From Planococcus maitriensis (GTDB taxonomy: Bacteria; Bacillota; Bacilli; Bacillales_A; Planococcaceae): a stretch of DNA of 64,000 bases. Positions 45,059 to 54,700 of this stretch are shown here, piece by piece. Under the pieces are notes generated by a model. The model saw nothing but the letters and a program-made list of their open reading frames with translations. It did not search any database and was not told the origin of the DNA. Position numbers and translations under genes: made by a program. The stretch lies in NCBI RefSeq assembly GCF_003289925.1, contig NZ_QLZQ01000001.1, positions 806,001 through 870,000 of the forward strand, given 5' to 3'. Numbering within the stretch: the first letter of the stretch is position 1; the number at the start of each line of letters is the position of its first letter.

Positions 45059-46543
45059 TTGAATTCGAAGTCTAAATGGATGTTGTCCGGTGTTTCATCT
45101 ATTCTTGCATTATCTTTGCTGATGCCTAGTGCACACGCAAACAGCAGCAAGCTGGATGAATTGGAACAGGAGCAACAGCAAGTCCAAAAAGAACAGCAAA
45201 AATTGGAAAAAGAACGAAAAAAAATGGAACAAAAAGAAGAGGAATTAAGCTCGGGTATCCAAAAGAAAGAAGGCGAGATCAAGGAAACGTCTTCAAAGCT
45301 CGACCGTATCGTCTCTGAAATCCAGCAGTTGGATAAGAAAATGCAGGAAACACAGGCCAAGATCAATACAGTCCAAGCAGAAATCGACCAAACCAAAGAA
45401 GAAATCGATGAATTGAAAGAAGCGATCAAAGAACTTGAACACAAAATCGATGAACGTACGGAATTACTGAAAGAACGTGCACGCGCTATTCAAATGAGCG
45501 GCGGGTCTGTCGAGTACATAGATGTCCTGTTGGGCGCCAATAGCTTCATCGACTTTATCGACCGTTTTTCGGCAGTCAACACCTTGATCGAAGCCGACCG
45601 TGAAATCATGCGAGAACAAGCGGCCGATAAAAAAGAATTGGCTGCCAAAAAAGAGGCGGTTGAAACGATCCTCGCCAACCAAGAAGAGCGCCGTGCAGAA
45701 CTTGTTTCATTGAAAGCTTCATTGGATAGCCAGAAAAAAGAACAAGCAGGCTTGAAAAAACAAATGGAAGCAGAACAGAAGCGTTTAGCTTCAGAAAAGA
45801 ACAATTTGGAAGCACAGCACGAAGAAGCGCTTGAAGTCAATGCTGCACTCGAAAAGCAGATTATGGGACAGCAATCCCGCATGGCGAAATTGGCCCAGCA
45901 AGAAGAAGCTGAACGTGCGCGCATCGCAGAAGCTGAACGCAAAGCGGCAGCAGAAAAAGCCGCAGCGGAAAAAGCGGCAGCTGAGCGTGCGGCAGCAGAA
46001 AAAGCGGCAGCTGAACGGGCAGCGGCGGAAAAAGCGGCAGCTAAATCTTCTGCAGCAAGTGCCAGCAAAGCTAGCGCCGCACCAGCACCGGCGCCGGCGC
46101 CGGCTCCAGCTCCAGCTCCTGTCGCCAAGCCATCGGCAAACTTTGTCATGCCGGCATCAGGGCGCCACACTTCAGGGTTTGGCGGGCGTGACATCGGGGC
46201 GGGTGCTGAGACGCACCTTGGCTACGATATCGCCAATAGCCCAGGAACGCCTATCGTCGCATCAGCTGCAGGATTCGTTTCGTATGCAGGTTCAATGAAC
46301 GGTTACGGCAATGTCATCATCATCAACCACTCGATCAATGGCCAGCCATATGCGACGGTGTACGCTCACTTGAGCTCGATCGGTGTATCGGTCGGCCAGA
46401 AAGTCGGCCAGCGCCAATATATCGGTGGGATGGGCAGTACCGGACGTTCGACAGGCCCACACCTACATTTTGAAATCCACGTTGGGTCTTGGAACGGTTC
46501 GCGCAGCAATGCGGTAAATCCAGCCAATTACCTTTCTTATTAA
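45059..46543 (+). CDS. Secreted M23 murein hydrolase with coiled coil (EnvC/PcsB-like), probable FtsEX effector
   Basis: A 494-residue secreted protein. After a signal peptide (cleavage after AHA near residue 28), a coiled coil of about 230 residues follows, interrupted by a globular-like stretch with IQMSGGSVEYIDVLLGANSF. Then come a low-complexity EKAAAER/AEKAAA helix, an AP-repeat linker, and a C-terminal M23 endopeptidase with HLGYDIAN and TGPHLHFEIH holding zinc ligands. The layout equals EnvC/PcsB-type proteins that FtsEX opens by contact with their coiled coil. The start is TTG 45059 with GGGGGA 8 bp upstream. Confidence 0.9.
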   Translation: MNSKSKWMLSGVSSILALSLLMPSAHANSSKLDELEQEQQQVQKEQQKLEKERKKMEQKEEELSSGIQKKEGEIKETSSKLDRIVSEIQQLDKKMQETQAKINTVQAEIDQTKEEIDELKEAIKELEHKIDERTELLKERARAIQMSGGSVEYIDVLLGANSFIDFIDRFSAVNTLIEADREIMREQAADKKELAAKKEAVETILANQEERRAELVSLKASLDSQKKEQAGLKKQMEAEQKRLASEKNNLEAQHEEALEVNAALEKQIMGQQSRMAKLAQQEEAERARIAEAERKAAAEKAAAEKAAAERAAAEKAAAERAAAEKAAAKSSAASASKASAAPAPAPAPAPAPAPVAKPSANFVMPASGRHTSGFGGRDIGAGAETHLGYDIANSPGTPIVASAAGFVSYAGSMNGYGNVIIINHSINGQPYATVYAHLSSIGVSVGQKVGQRQYIGGMGSTGRSTGPHLHFEIHVGSWNGSRSNAVNPANYLSY

Positions 46544-46552
46544 ACCGAAAAG

Positions 46553-46618
46553 CCGTCAAGGCCATTCCCTCTGCTTCAGTATTTGTGAAGTTGGGGAAGG
46601 TGCCTTGGCGGTTTTTTT
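46553..46618 (+). terminator. Terminator of the M23 gene
   Basis: CCGTCAAGGC and GCCTTGGCGG pair (one G-T), with an inner CATTCCC/GGGGAAGG part and a T-run. Confidence 0.75.
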
Positions 46619-46712
46619 CAATGACACAATTTGTTGCGGAATAATTACGGCGAATTTACTGGCTACAGGCAGTTTGTTTATCGTATGATGGTAACGGAAT
46701 GGAGTGAAAAGA

Positions 46713-47300
46713 ATGTCGAAAAAAATGACCGGGCTCCTGATAGCCGCCGTTTTGGTTATCATTTTGGCTGTATGGGCGGTTTTTGACAGCCAAAAAGAGG
46801 ACCGGGCCCTGAATAACATGGCACTTGGCAGCAATGTCGACTTTTTGCCGACCGATGAAGGCCTGGCAAGAGGCGAGCTGGCTCCCGACTTCGAATTGAC
46901 GACCTTGAAAGGCGAGGAAATGCGCTTGTCGGATTACCGCGGAAAAGCGGTTATCCTTAATTTCTGGGCAACATGGTGCCCGCCTTGCCGTGCAGAGATG
47001 CCGCATATGCAAACTTTTTACGAGAAACAGCAAGACAACGATGTCGAAGTGGTAGCTGTCAATTTGACGACAGAAGACCGGGGCATGGCGGAAATCGAAA
47101 ACTTTGTCGAAGAGTTCGGCTTGAGCTTTCCGATCCCGATGGATGTGGATGGGGATATTGGCGCGCTCTACCAGGCGTTCTCCATACCGACTTCCTACAT
47201 CATAGATAAAGAGGGGCGTGTCCTGCATAAAATTGTCGGCCCGATGGATGAAGAAATGATGAATGGATTTATAGACGAAATCAATGAGGGGGAGTCTTAA
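46713..47300 (+). CDS. Membrane-anchored thioredoxin-like protein (ResA/TlpA type)
   Basis: A 195-residue protein. One N-terminal transmembrane helix (residues 5-22) is followed by a TlpA/ResA-type thioredoxin domain facing outside. FWATWCPPCRAEMP carries the CxxC active site, and SIPTSYIIDKEG has the cis-proline. It reduces or exchanges disulfides outside the cell, for example in cytochrome c maturation; cccB is 3 kb away. It overlaps the next gene (TAATG). ATG 46713 has GGAG 8 bp upstream. Confidence 0.87.
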   Translation: MSKKMTGLLIAAVLVIILAVWAVFDSQKEDRALNNMALGSNVDFLPTDEGLARGELAPDFELTTLKGEEMRLSDYRGKAVILNFWATWCPPCRAEMPHMQTFYEKQQDNDVEVVAVNLTTEDRGMAEIENFVEEFGLSFPIPMDVDGDIGALYQAFSIPTSYIIDKEGRVLHKIVGPMDEEMMNGFIDEINEGES

Positions 47301-48406
47301 TGACATCAATCGATACGAAATCTGTACACACGGCAAGTATGGAAGAGCGGACAATCCGCCCGAAAGTCATGCCGATCTACCAGACATCAGCTTTTGCTTT
47401 TTCTTCTTTGGAAGAGCTTGAAGGCTATTACGAAGGAAACGGGACTTATCTCTACACACGGACAGCCAACCCGAATACGGATGTACTCGGCCAGACGGTC
47501 GCACAGCTAGAAGGTGCCCCGAGAGGCGTTGCTGCGTCTTCGGGGATGTCAGCTATACTCGCCGGCATCCTGTCCGTTGCGGAAGCAGGAGACCACATCC
47601 TCGCTGCAGAGGATGTATACGGGGGGACTTTCCATTTATTGAAAGAAGAGTTGAGAAGGCTCGGCATTACGGTGCATTTCGCGGATTTCTCGGAAAGCGG
47701 CACGATTGAACAGATTTTGGTTGATTTCCCTGAAGTGAAATTGATGTTGAGCGAATCGATCACCAATCCATTTCTGCGGATCGAAGACATCGAGGGGCTC
47801 GTCCAATTGAAAAATCAATACGGCGTTAAAGTGATGATCGATAATACATTCGCGACGCCTTATACGTTTACACCTTATACACAAGGCGTGGATTTGGTCG
47901 TACATAGCGCCACCAAGTACCTTGGCGGGCATAGTGATGTCACATCAGGCGTATTGGTAGGCGATCCTGCTTTAATCGAAGAAGCCACAAAACGTGTCGT
48001 GAATCTCGGCATGAACTTAAGTCCTTTTGAAGCATGGCTAACGATACGCGGCATCAAGACATTGGCGCTTCGTATGGAAAAGCAAAACGCCAATGCACAG
48101 GCGATTGCCGACTTCCTGCAAGACAAGGCACGGGTGTGGTATCCAGGGAAAGGCGCGATTGTTTCATTTGAACTTCCTGAAACTGCCGACGTCTCAGCCT
48201 TCTTTTCTTCACTCGGCTGGATCAAGATTGTTCCGACTTTGGCTGGTGTCGAAACGACCGTCTCTTATCCATTCGGCACGTCTCACCGTGCATTATCCGC
48301 AGAAGAAAAAGCGCGGATCGGTGTAACTGAGCGCGTCGTCAGGCTTTCCGCCGGAATCGAGGGCATTGAAGATATCCTTGGGCAGCTGCAGCAGGCGTTT
48401 AACTGA
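47300..48406 (+). CDS. Cys/Met metabolism PLP enzyme (cystathionine gamma-synthase/lyase family)
   Basis: A 368-residue trans-sulfuration family enzyme. PLP-site motifs: YLYTRTANPNTD, ASSGMSAILAGIL, DNTFATPYTF, and the lysine in VHSATKYLGGHSDVTSG. The C-terminus has GVETTVSYPFGTSH and VRLSAGIEGIEDIL. It could be cystathionine gamma-synthase, gamma- or beta-lyase, or methionine gamma-lyase; the sequence does not decide. Coupled by TAATG to the thioredoxin-like gene, an unusual partner. No SAM riboswitch is seen upstream. Confidence 0.88.
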   Translation: MTSIDTKSVHTASMEERTIRPKVMPIYQTSAFAFSSLEELEGYYEGNGTYLYTRTANPNTDVLGQTVAQLEGAPRGVAASSGMSAILAGILSVAEAGDHILAAEDVYGGTFHLLKEELRRLGITVHFADFSESGTIEQILVDFPEVKLMLSESITNPFLRIEDIEGLVQLKNQYGVKVMIDNTFATPYTFTPYTQGVDLVVHSATKYLGGHSDVTSGVLVGDPALIEEATKRVVNLGMNLSPFEAWLTIRGIKTLALRMEKQNANAQAIADFLQDKARVWYPGKGAIVSFELPETADVSAFFSSLGWIKIVPTLAGVETTVSYPFGTSHRALSAEEKARIGVTERVVRLSAGIEGIEDILGQLQQAFN

Positions 48407-48487
48407 TTGAAAAAGATGTAGGGCTATCCCTGCATCTTTGGTACAATGGAAGATAAGTTCATTTAGCTTAAGGATGGTGTCAGTGGA

Positions 48488-49645
48488 GTGTTAACGGATT
48501 TTTTGATGGCGATTGCCATGTTTTTTCTTAACCCTGTTTTTTATGTCGCATTATTTGCTGCGACGATGCTTGGATATTTTCGCGTTAAAAAAGAACGCCG
48601 CATTTTCCGCACGCGGATCGTGTATGGCGGAACAGAATTTAAACGCTTGCTGAAAGATGGCTGGTTGTATGCGTTGATCTTATCGGCCATCGTGGCTGCT
48701 GCCGGTTTGGCAGTGCCGATGGAATGGTTGATTGCACTCAGCATCGTGAGCATTATCGTCATGCTGACAGGTTTTTACCACCTGGCTTCTTTTGTCTATT
48801 TGGCGGGAGCGGCTGCGCTGGTCGTTTGGTTGTTCGAAGCCAATGATTGGGTGATCAATCTAGGGTTCGCCGAAATGACGGGCAGGGGGCTTGCGGACGG
48901 CTGGCTCATTTCAGTCGCGTTGATTGCAGGGCTTTTGCTATTCATCGAAAGCCGCATGGTCGAAAAGTCAGCTGCCGCTGCCGCTTCGCCGCGTTTGCAT
49001 AAATCGGCTCGCGGATTGCGTGCCGCTGCCTATATTTCACGCCGCCTATGGCTGATACCGGCTGTTCTGGTCGTCCCTGGAGAAATGATTTCCGAATACG
49101 CACCGTACTGGCCACAGCTGCCGATCGGGGAAACGGCCTTTTCATTCATTTTGTTCCCGCTGGTATTTGGTTTCCAAGGGCGCAGCAAACGCACGCTGCC
49201 TGTTTATTTGTATCCAAAAATCGCGAAATCGGTCGCTTGGTCAGCTGTGTTGACGATCGTCCTTGCCTTATTCGGTTTTCTTTGGCAGCCGATGGCGATT
49301 ATCGCGCTGGCCGCCGGAGCATTGTTCCGTTTGGGAATTAGCTTGTATTATGCACAGAAAGAGCGCAGCGGAAATTACACCGTGACACCACAAGCGCAAG
49401 GCGTCATGATCATCGACGTTCTTCCGGGATCTCCTGCAGAGAAAATGGGGCTTGTGCGCGGGGAAATCATCCGCAAAGTAAACGGCACGACCGTTACGAA
49501 TGAAACGGAACTATACGAAGCAATCCAGCTCAATGCAGCGCATTGCCGCCTGGAAGTAATTGATCATAACCTGGAAATGCGTTTGCGGCAGCATGTCGTC
49601 TTCCGCCATGACCATCACCGCCTGGGTCTCTTGATTGTCGAGTAA
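48488..49645 (+). CDS. minJ: PDZ-domain membrane protein MinJ
   Basis: A 385-residue protein with about six to eight transmembrane helices and a C-terminal PDZ domain (VMIIDVLPGSPAEKMGLVRGE, then IIRKVNGTTVTNETELYEAI). This matches MinJ, which links MinD to DivIVA at the poles and septum and also sits downstream of ftsEX in Bacillus. The start GTG 48488 has only a weak upstream site. CtpB, which lies between ftsX and minJ in Bacillus, is replaced here by the M23, thioredoxin and PLP genes. Confidence 0.85.
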   Translation: MLTDFLMAIAMFFLNPVFYVALFAATMLGYFRVKKERRIFRTRIVYGGTEFKRLLKDGWLYALILSAIVAAAGLAVPMEWLIALSIVSIIVMLTGFYHLASFVYLAGAAALVVWLFEANDWVINLGFAEMTGRGLADGWLISVALIAGLLLFIESRMVEKSAAAAASPRLHKSARGLRAAAYISRRLWLIPAVLVVPGEMISEYAPYWPQLPIGETAFSFILFPLVFGFQGRSKRTLPVYLYPKIAKSVAWSAVLTIVLALFGFLWQPMAIIALAAGALFRLGISLYYAQKERSGNYTVTPQAQGVMIIDVLPGSPAEKMGLVRGEIIRKVNGTTVTNETELYEAIQLNAAHCRLEVIDHNLEMRLRQHVVFRHDHHRLGLLIVE

Positions 49646-49657
49646 GGAGAGAAGAAT

Positions 49658-49915
49658 ATGGAGTCAATGGTGACCAAGTTTTTCCTATCGCTGTTTGTGC
49701 CCGGGCTTCTTGTTATCCTGTTTACGCGCGTGACGTTCAACCATTATGTCGGCCTCATATTGACCGTGGCATTGATTGCCGCGGCCGTTTATGCCGGTTT
49801 TACCCATACATGGCTGTTGTTCGTCGTCAACGCCGCCTCTTTAACAGCTGGTTTCTGGTATGCGAGCAATATGTATCATAAAAGAAAAAAAGCCGAAGCT
49901 CATGAAAATGAGTGA
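49658..49915 (+). CDS. csbA: CsbA-like small membrane protein
   Basis: An 85-residue protein with three hydrophobic segments and a basic end (MYHKRKKAEAHENE). It resembles CsbA of Bacillus, a SigB-controlled membrane protein of unknown role that precedes uvrBA there. uvrBA does not follow here. AAGGAG is 8 bp before the ATG. It may be transcribed with minJ. Confidence 0.78.
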   Translation: MESMVTKFFLSLFVPGLLVILFTRVTFNHYVGLILTVALIAAAVYAGFTHTWLLFVVNAASLTAGFWYASNMYHKRKKAEAHENE

Positions 49916-49926
49916 CGGCTTTTTTC
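49885..49926. terminator. Bidirectional terminator csbA / azlD
   Basis: AAAAAAGCCG and CGGCTTTTTT, with an inner CTCAT/ATGAG pair. It overlaps the end of csbA. Confidence 0.8.
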
Positions 49927-50235
49927 TTATCCGAACCAAAGTCCGTATACGGAGAGAATGGCGATGGTCCCGAGTACGACAAGGATAACGTTCGCCCCGG
50001 CAAACGCGATGGCGAAGGCGGAAACGGCCCCGATGACGCCGAACCAGACGTTTTCCTGTATGAAGAAAACGGCAGGGAAAATCAATGCGCCGAGCACGGC
50101 ATAAGGAATATTGCGCAAAACATTCTGCACGGCTTCCGGCAACTCGCGGCCTTCCAGAAAGGTTAACGGTATTGCACGTGGAATATATGTAACAACGGCC
50201 ATTCCAAAAATCATCCACCAAAACCAAGCACCCAT
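49927..50235 (-). CDS. azlD: AzlD, branched-chain amino acid exporter small subunit
   Basis: A 102-residue protein with three to four transmembrane helices and the family-type MAVVTYIPRAIPLTFLEG segment. With AzlC it forms an exporter of branched-chain amino acids and analogues. Its ATG shares one base with the azlC stop codon (TGATG). Confidence 0.9.
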   Translation of the reverse strand: MGAWFWWMIFGMAVVTYIPRAIPLTFLEGRELPEAVQNVLRNIPYAVLGALIFPAVFFIQENVWFGVIGAVSAFAIAFAGANVILVVLGTIAILSVYGLWFG

Positions 50236-50927
50236 CAGGCAGCAACTCCTTTCCGTGAAATCATTTCAATGACGATGGCTGAAGCGAGAGTCGAGACCAT
50301 GATTGCCCAGCCGGTGGACAGCCAGCCGGTGAAATAGAACATCGAATTGAAGAGGGCGGCGATCAACGCCAAGCTGACGACTTTCCGGTTGCCCTTCATG
50401 GACGGCACGAGCAAGCCGACGAACATCGCATAAAGTGCGATTGACATGGAAGCCTGCAAAAACGCAGGGAGGCTGGCGCCGATCAAATGCCCGAGAGAGG
50501 TGAACACAACCCAGCTTCCGTAGGAAATAACGATGACGCCCGCGGCAAATGAGGTGCGGATCTTGTCGCCCGGCTGAGTGGCTAGCACCGTAAACGTTTC
50601 ATCGGTAATGCCGAATGCGTACAGCGCTTTCTTCCAGCGGGCATCTGGTTCCATCTTTTCATTCAGCGCAGCAGTCATCAGAAAATGCCGGATGTTGACG
50701 ATGAATGTATTGACGACTATGAGCACCGGGAGTACGCCGGCTGTGATAAGGGAAAGTGATATGTATTGGGCAGCGCCGGCAAAAACGAAGATGCTCATGG
50801 CGGTCGCTTCGATGAGCGATAAACCTGTCGTCTTCGCCAGCAGCCCGAAAGTCAATGCCACCGGGAAATAGCCGATGGCGATGCTGGCACCTGCTTTCAA
50901 TCCCGAAGAAAATCCGTGTTCCTGCAA
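50235..50927 (-). CDS. azlC: AzlC, branched-chain amino acid exporter large subunit
   Basis: A 230-residue polytopic membrane protein with the AzlC patterns FPVALTFGLLAKTTGLS and SIFVFAGAAQY, and a mid ALYAFGITDETFTVL. TTG 50927 is chosen, with AAAGGAG 9 bp upstream; an earlier in-frame TTG (50951) lacks one. BrnQ, the importer, is encoded at 23 kb. Confidence 0.9.
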   Translation of the reverse strand: MQEHGFSSGLKAGASIAIGYFPVALTFGLLAKTTGLSLIEATAMSIFVFAGAAQYISLSLITAGVLPVLIVVNTFIVNIRHFLMTAALNEKMEPDARWKKALYAFGITDETFTVLATQPGDKIRTSFAAGVIVISYGSWVVFTSLGHLIGASLPAFLQASMSIALYAMFVGLLVPSMKGNRKVVSLALIAALFNSMFYFTGWLSTGWAIMVSTLASAIVIEMISRKGVAA

Positions 50928-51070
50928 TTTGTTCCGCTCCTTTTGCCGCAAGTATTTCTCTTTTCCAAAACGGGAGAAAGAGTGTAAAGTAATTATAATA
51001 GCATAGCATATTTTATCCCGCTTTTTGGATTCATTATTGAAAAATCGCGCAATTTAAAAGGAATGAGCCT

Positions 51071-51703
51071 ATGTCGGATTTTTTTACTATGGAAAACATC
51101 GTCGAGTTAACACAATCTTACCGGGCATTCGGCCCCTTTATCGGCTTTTTGCTGCCATTCATTGAGTCCTTCTTGCCGTTTTTGCCGCTTTTTGTCTTCG
51201 TCTTCGCCAATGCGACAGCTTATGGTTTGTGGCTCGGCTTTCTCCTGTCGTGGGGCGGGGCAGTCGCCGGTTCGTATACCGTTTTCCTGCTGATCCGCAA
51301 GTTCGGGCAGGCGCGATTCATGAATTTCATGACGCGCCATGAGAAAGTCGAAAGGCTCATCCACTGGGTGGAACGCAATGGCTTCGGCCCTTTGTTCTTG
51401 CTGCTGTGTTTCCCGTTTACGCCATCGGCATTGGTCAACTTGGTGGCCGGGTTATCGAATATCAGCCGCCATTATTATTTACTGACATTGATGGCCGGAA
51501 AGTTCGTCATGGTCTTGACGATTTCCTATGTCGGTTACGATATCCGCGCATTGTTCACCCAACCGGTCCGCACAGGCATCGTCATTGCCGTCATCGTACT
51601 GCTGTATGTCATCGGTAAAATCCTCGAGAAGCGGCTGAACAAGAGAGTGGAAGCCGACTTCAAGAGAGCGAAAGAAGAACGCGAAAAAGAAAGGCTATCT
51701 TAA
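51071..51703 (+). CDS. TVP38/TMEM64 (DedA-like) family membrane protein
   Basis: A 210-residue protein with five to six hydrophobic segments and a charged C-terminal tail. Family features: FIESFLPFLPLFVFVFANA, the glycine-rich LSWGGAVAGSYTVFLLIRKFG, and LCFPFTPSALVNLVAGLS with conserved proline. Relatives work in lipid scrambling and undecaprenyl-phosphate recycling. It precedes addB by 70 bp, a setting also seen in other Bacillales. Confidence 0.85.
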   Translation: MSDFFTMENIVELTQSYRAFGPFIGFLLPFIESFLPFLPLFVFVFANATAYGLWLGFLLSWGGAVAGSYTVFLLIRKFGQARFMNFMTRHEKVERLIHWVERNGFGPLFLLLCFPFTPSALVNLVAGLSNISRHYYLLTLMAGKFVMVLTISYVGYDIRALFTQPVRTGIVIAVIVLLYVIGKILEKRLNKRVEADFKRAKEEREKERLS

Positions 51704-51776
51704 CAGGAAAGTCGTTCTTTTCGATTATTTATTGTATAATAGGAACAGATGTTCTTATTTGGAAGGGGTGCGTTAT

Positions 51777-54700
51777 ATGTCTTTGCGAATTGTCTACGGG
51801 CGTGCCGGCACCGGCAAAACCCGTTTTGTCCAGGAAGAAATTGCCGCAAGTTTAAAAGACCAGGCGGACGGTGACCCGATCTTTCTTATCGTGCCGGACC
51901 AGATGTCATTTTCCACTGAGTATCGATTGTCGGCAGCATACGGCATGAACGGCATGATCCGTGCGCAGGCTGTCACTTTCAAGAGGCTCGCTTGGCGCGT
52001 CTTGCAGGAAGTCGGCGGGATCAGCCGCAAGGAAATCGATACATTCGGCTACCGCATGCTGATCCGCAGCCTGCTCGAGGAACATAAGGACGAATTTAAC
52101 TTATTCAGGAGAGCTGCAGGAAAACGGGGGTTCACTGACCAAATCGAGCAATTGATCAAAGAGTTTTCGCGCTATTGCATCGATTGCGATGAACTCGGCA
52201 CCATCCGCTCATCCCTGGAAACAGCCGGAGCCCCGAGGACACTGCGGGACAAGGCAGCGGATTTAGAGCTCATCCTGCTGGAAATCGACCGCAGGCTTGG
52301 CAAGGTGTTTGTGGATTCCGAGGGGCATCTTGGCTTATTGAGCGAGAAAATCCGCCATTCGGAAACGATCAAGCAGTCGGCTATTTATATCGACGGTTTC
52401 GTCAGCTTTACAGCGCGTGAGTTCCAGATCATCGAAGAATTGCTGAAGCATGCCAAATCGGTGACGATCGTCTTGCCGATGGATGATACGAGCAGTACAG
52501 AGGACGAACAGTCTTTATTCTACCAATCCGCTGTCACGGCAAGCCGTTTAATGGAACTGGCCGCATCGGAAGGGATCGGGCTCGAACCGGAAGTATACCT
52601 GCAAGAGCCAAAACGTTTCATGAATGAAGAACTTAGGCATGTCGAGCGCTATATCGAGACCTTCCCTGCCCCTTCCATCCAAGGGCGAGGGGCGGTCGAA
52701 TTGGTCGAAGCATCGAACCGGCGAGCTGAGATCCATGAGCTTGCACGGTCGATCCGCCAGCAGGTGATGGCGGGCTGCCGCTATAACGATATAGCAGTGC
52801 TGTACCGACAGCCCGAAGTCTACGACGAATTGATCAACACGATCTTCCCGCAATACGAGATCCCTTATTTTATCAGCCAGAAAAAATCGATGCTGCATCA
52901 TCCGTTGATCGAGTTCAGCCGTTCTGCGCTTGAAGCCGTTATCGGCAATTATGCCTATGAACCGGTCTTCCGGGCCTTGAAGACGGATTTGTTCTTCCCT
53001 GAAGGCAATATCGCCAAATGGCGGGAGCGGGGCGACCAGCTGGAGAATTTCGTCCTTGCCAATGGCATCTATGGCGATCGCTGGTTTGATGATAAGCGCT
53101 GGATCTATAAAAAATACCGCGGTCTCGAATTCCATTCGGGCATCCAGACAGATGAAGAATTGGCGCTCCAGATGGAATTGCAAACCGTTCGGGATGTGGT
53201 GCGCGACCCGCTTGAGCGACTGAAAACACGCCTTGGCGATTGCGTCACCGGCCGCGACTTTGCCGCTGCGCTGTTTCAGTTTATCGAAGAGCTCGATGTC
53301 TATTCGAAAATACAGCTGCTGAAAGACCGCGAAGAAGCCGAACATCAATTGCTTGCCGCGACGGAACACGAGCAGGCATGGAATCAATGGATCGGTGTGC
53401 TCGACCAATTTGTCCTGATGTTCGGGGACAAGGAATTGGATCTCCAAAGCGCAGCGCGGATTCTCGATGAAGGCTTTGAAACCTTGGAGTTTTCCCGCAT
53501 CCCGCCGTCGCTCGACCAGGTGACTGTAGCGAAAATGGATCTTGCGCGTTTGATGGATATCCGTTCGGTCTTCATCATCGGCGCGAATGACGGCGTCTTG
53601 CCACAGCGCATCGAACACGAAGGGCTCTTGACGGATGTAGAGCGGGAGTGGTTCCAAAAGATCGGTATCGAACTCGCGCCGAGTTCCCGCATGCGTTTGA
53701 TGGATGAAACCTATATGGCATATCGGTCATTCTCTTCCGCTTCCGATCGGTTGAGCGTGTCCTATCCCATTGCGGACGAAGAAGGAAAAGCCTTATTGCC
53801 TTCTTTATATATCAGGAAAATTGCCGACCTGCTCCAACTTGAGCCGAAATTGGCTGCGATCGGCCCGGAAGAGCTTCATGAGCCGGATGCATTGGAATAC
53901 ATTAGCCATCCGCGTGCGACACTGTCGCATCTGGCTTCACAAATCAGGGCCGGGGAACTGGCCGGGCACTGGCAGGCCGTCCTCGATTACTACCGGGAAG
54001 ACCCGTTATGGTCGTCGATTATCGACCAGATTTTCAAGCCCTTGAGCCATGCAAAAGCAGAGAAGTTATCGGAAGGGATCGCTGAATCGCTTTACGGTGC
54101 CCCGATCGCCTCCAGCGTATCCCGCATCGAGACGTATCACAGCTGCCAATTTGCCCATTATGCCGCATATGGCTTGAAACTCGAAGAGCGCAGCCAATAC
54201 CGTTTGGCGGCACCGGCGATGGGGGATTTATTCCATGCCGCAATCAAATGGATTTCCGATGAAGTAATGCAACTCGGCGTTTCCTGGTCATCGCTGAGCA
54301 AAGAACAATGTGCGGATCTCGCGAAACGGGCGATCGAACAATTATCGCCTTATTTCGTCAACCAGATCCTGTTGAGTTCGCATCGCTACCGGTATATCCA
54401 GTACAAACTTGAAGGCATCATCCGCCAGACGGCTTTCATGTTGAGCAAGCATGCCCAAGTATCAGGCTTCGTACCGGTCGCGCTTGAAGTGGGCTTCGGG
54501 ACGAAAGAAGCGATTCCGCCGCTCGACATTCCGCTCGAGCGCGGGCGCAAGATGAATGTCAGGGGCCGCATCGACCGCATCGATTCGACCGATATCGGCG
54601 GCAAGCCGTATTTGCGGGTCGTCGATTATAAATCCTCCAAGCAAGGCCTGGATTTGGGCGAAGTCTACCACGGGCTGGCCCTTCAAACCTTTACTTATTT

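Noticed and set aside
45490..46194. Minus-strand 234-codon frame rich in A and S
   Set aside because: It is the complement of the A/E/K/R and AP low-complexity part of the M23 hydrolase.
52548..53657. 369-codon minus-strand frame inside addB
   Set aside because: Shadow of the addB reading frame; no protein features, and addB is clear on the plus strand. The same applies to 37757-38611 inside secA.
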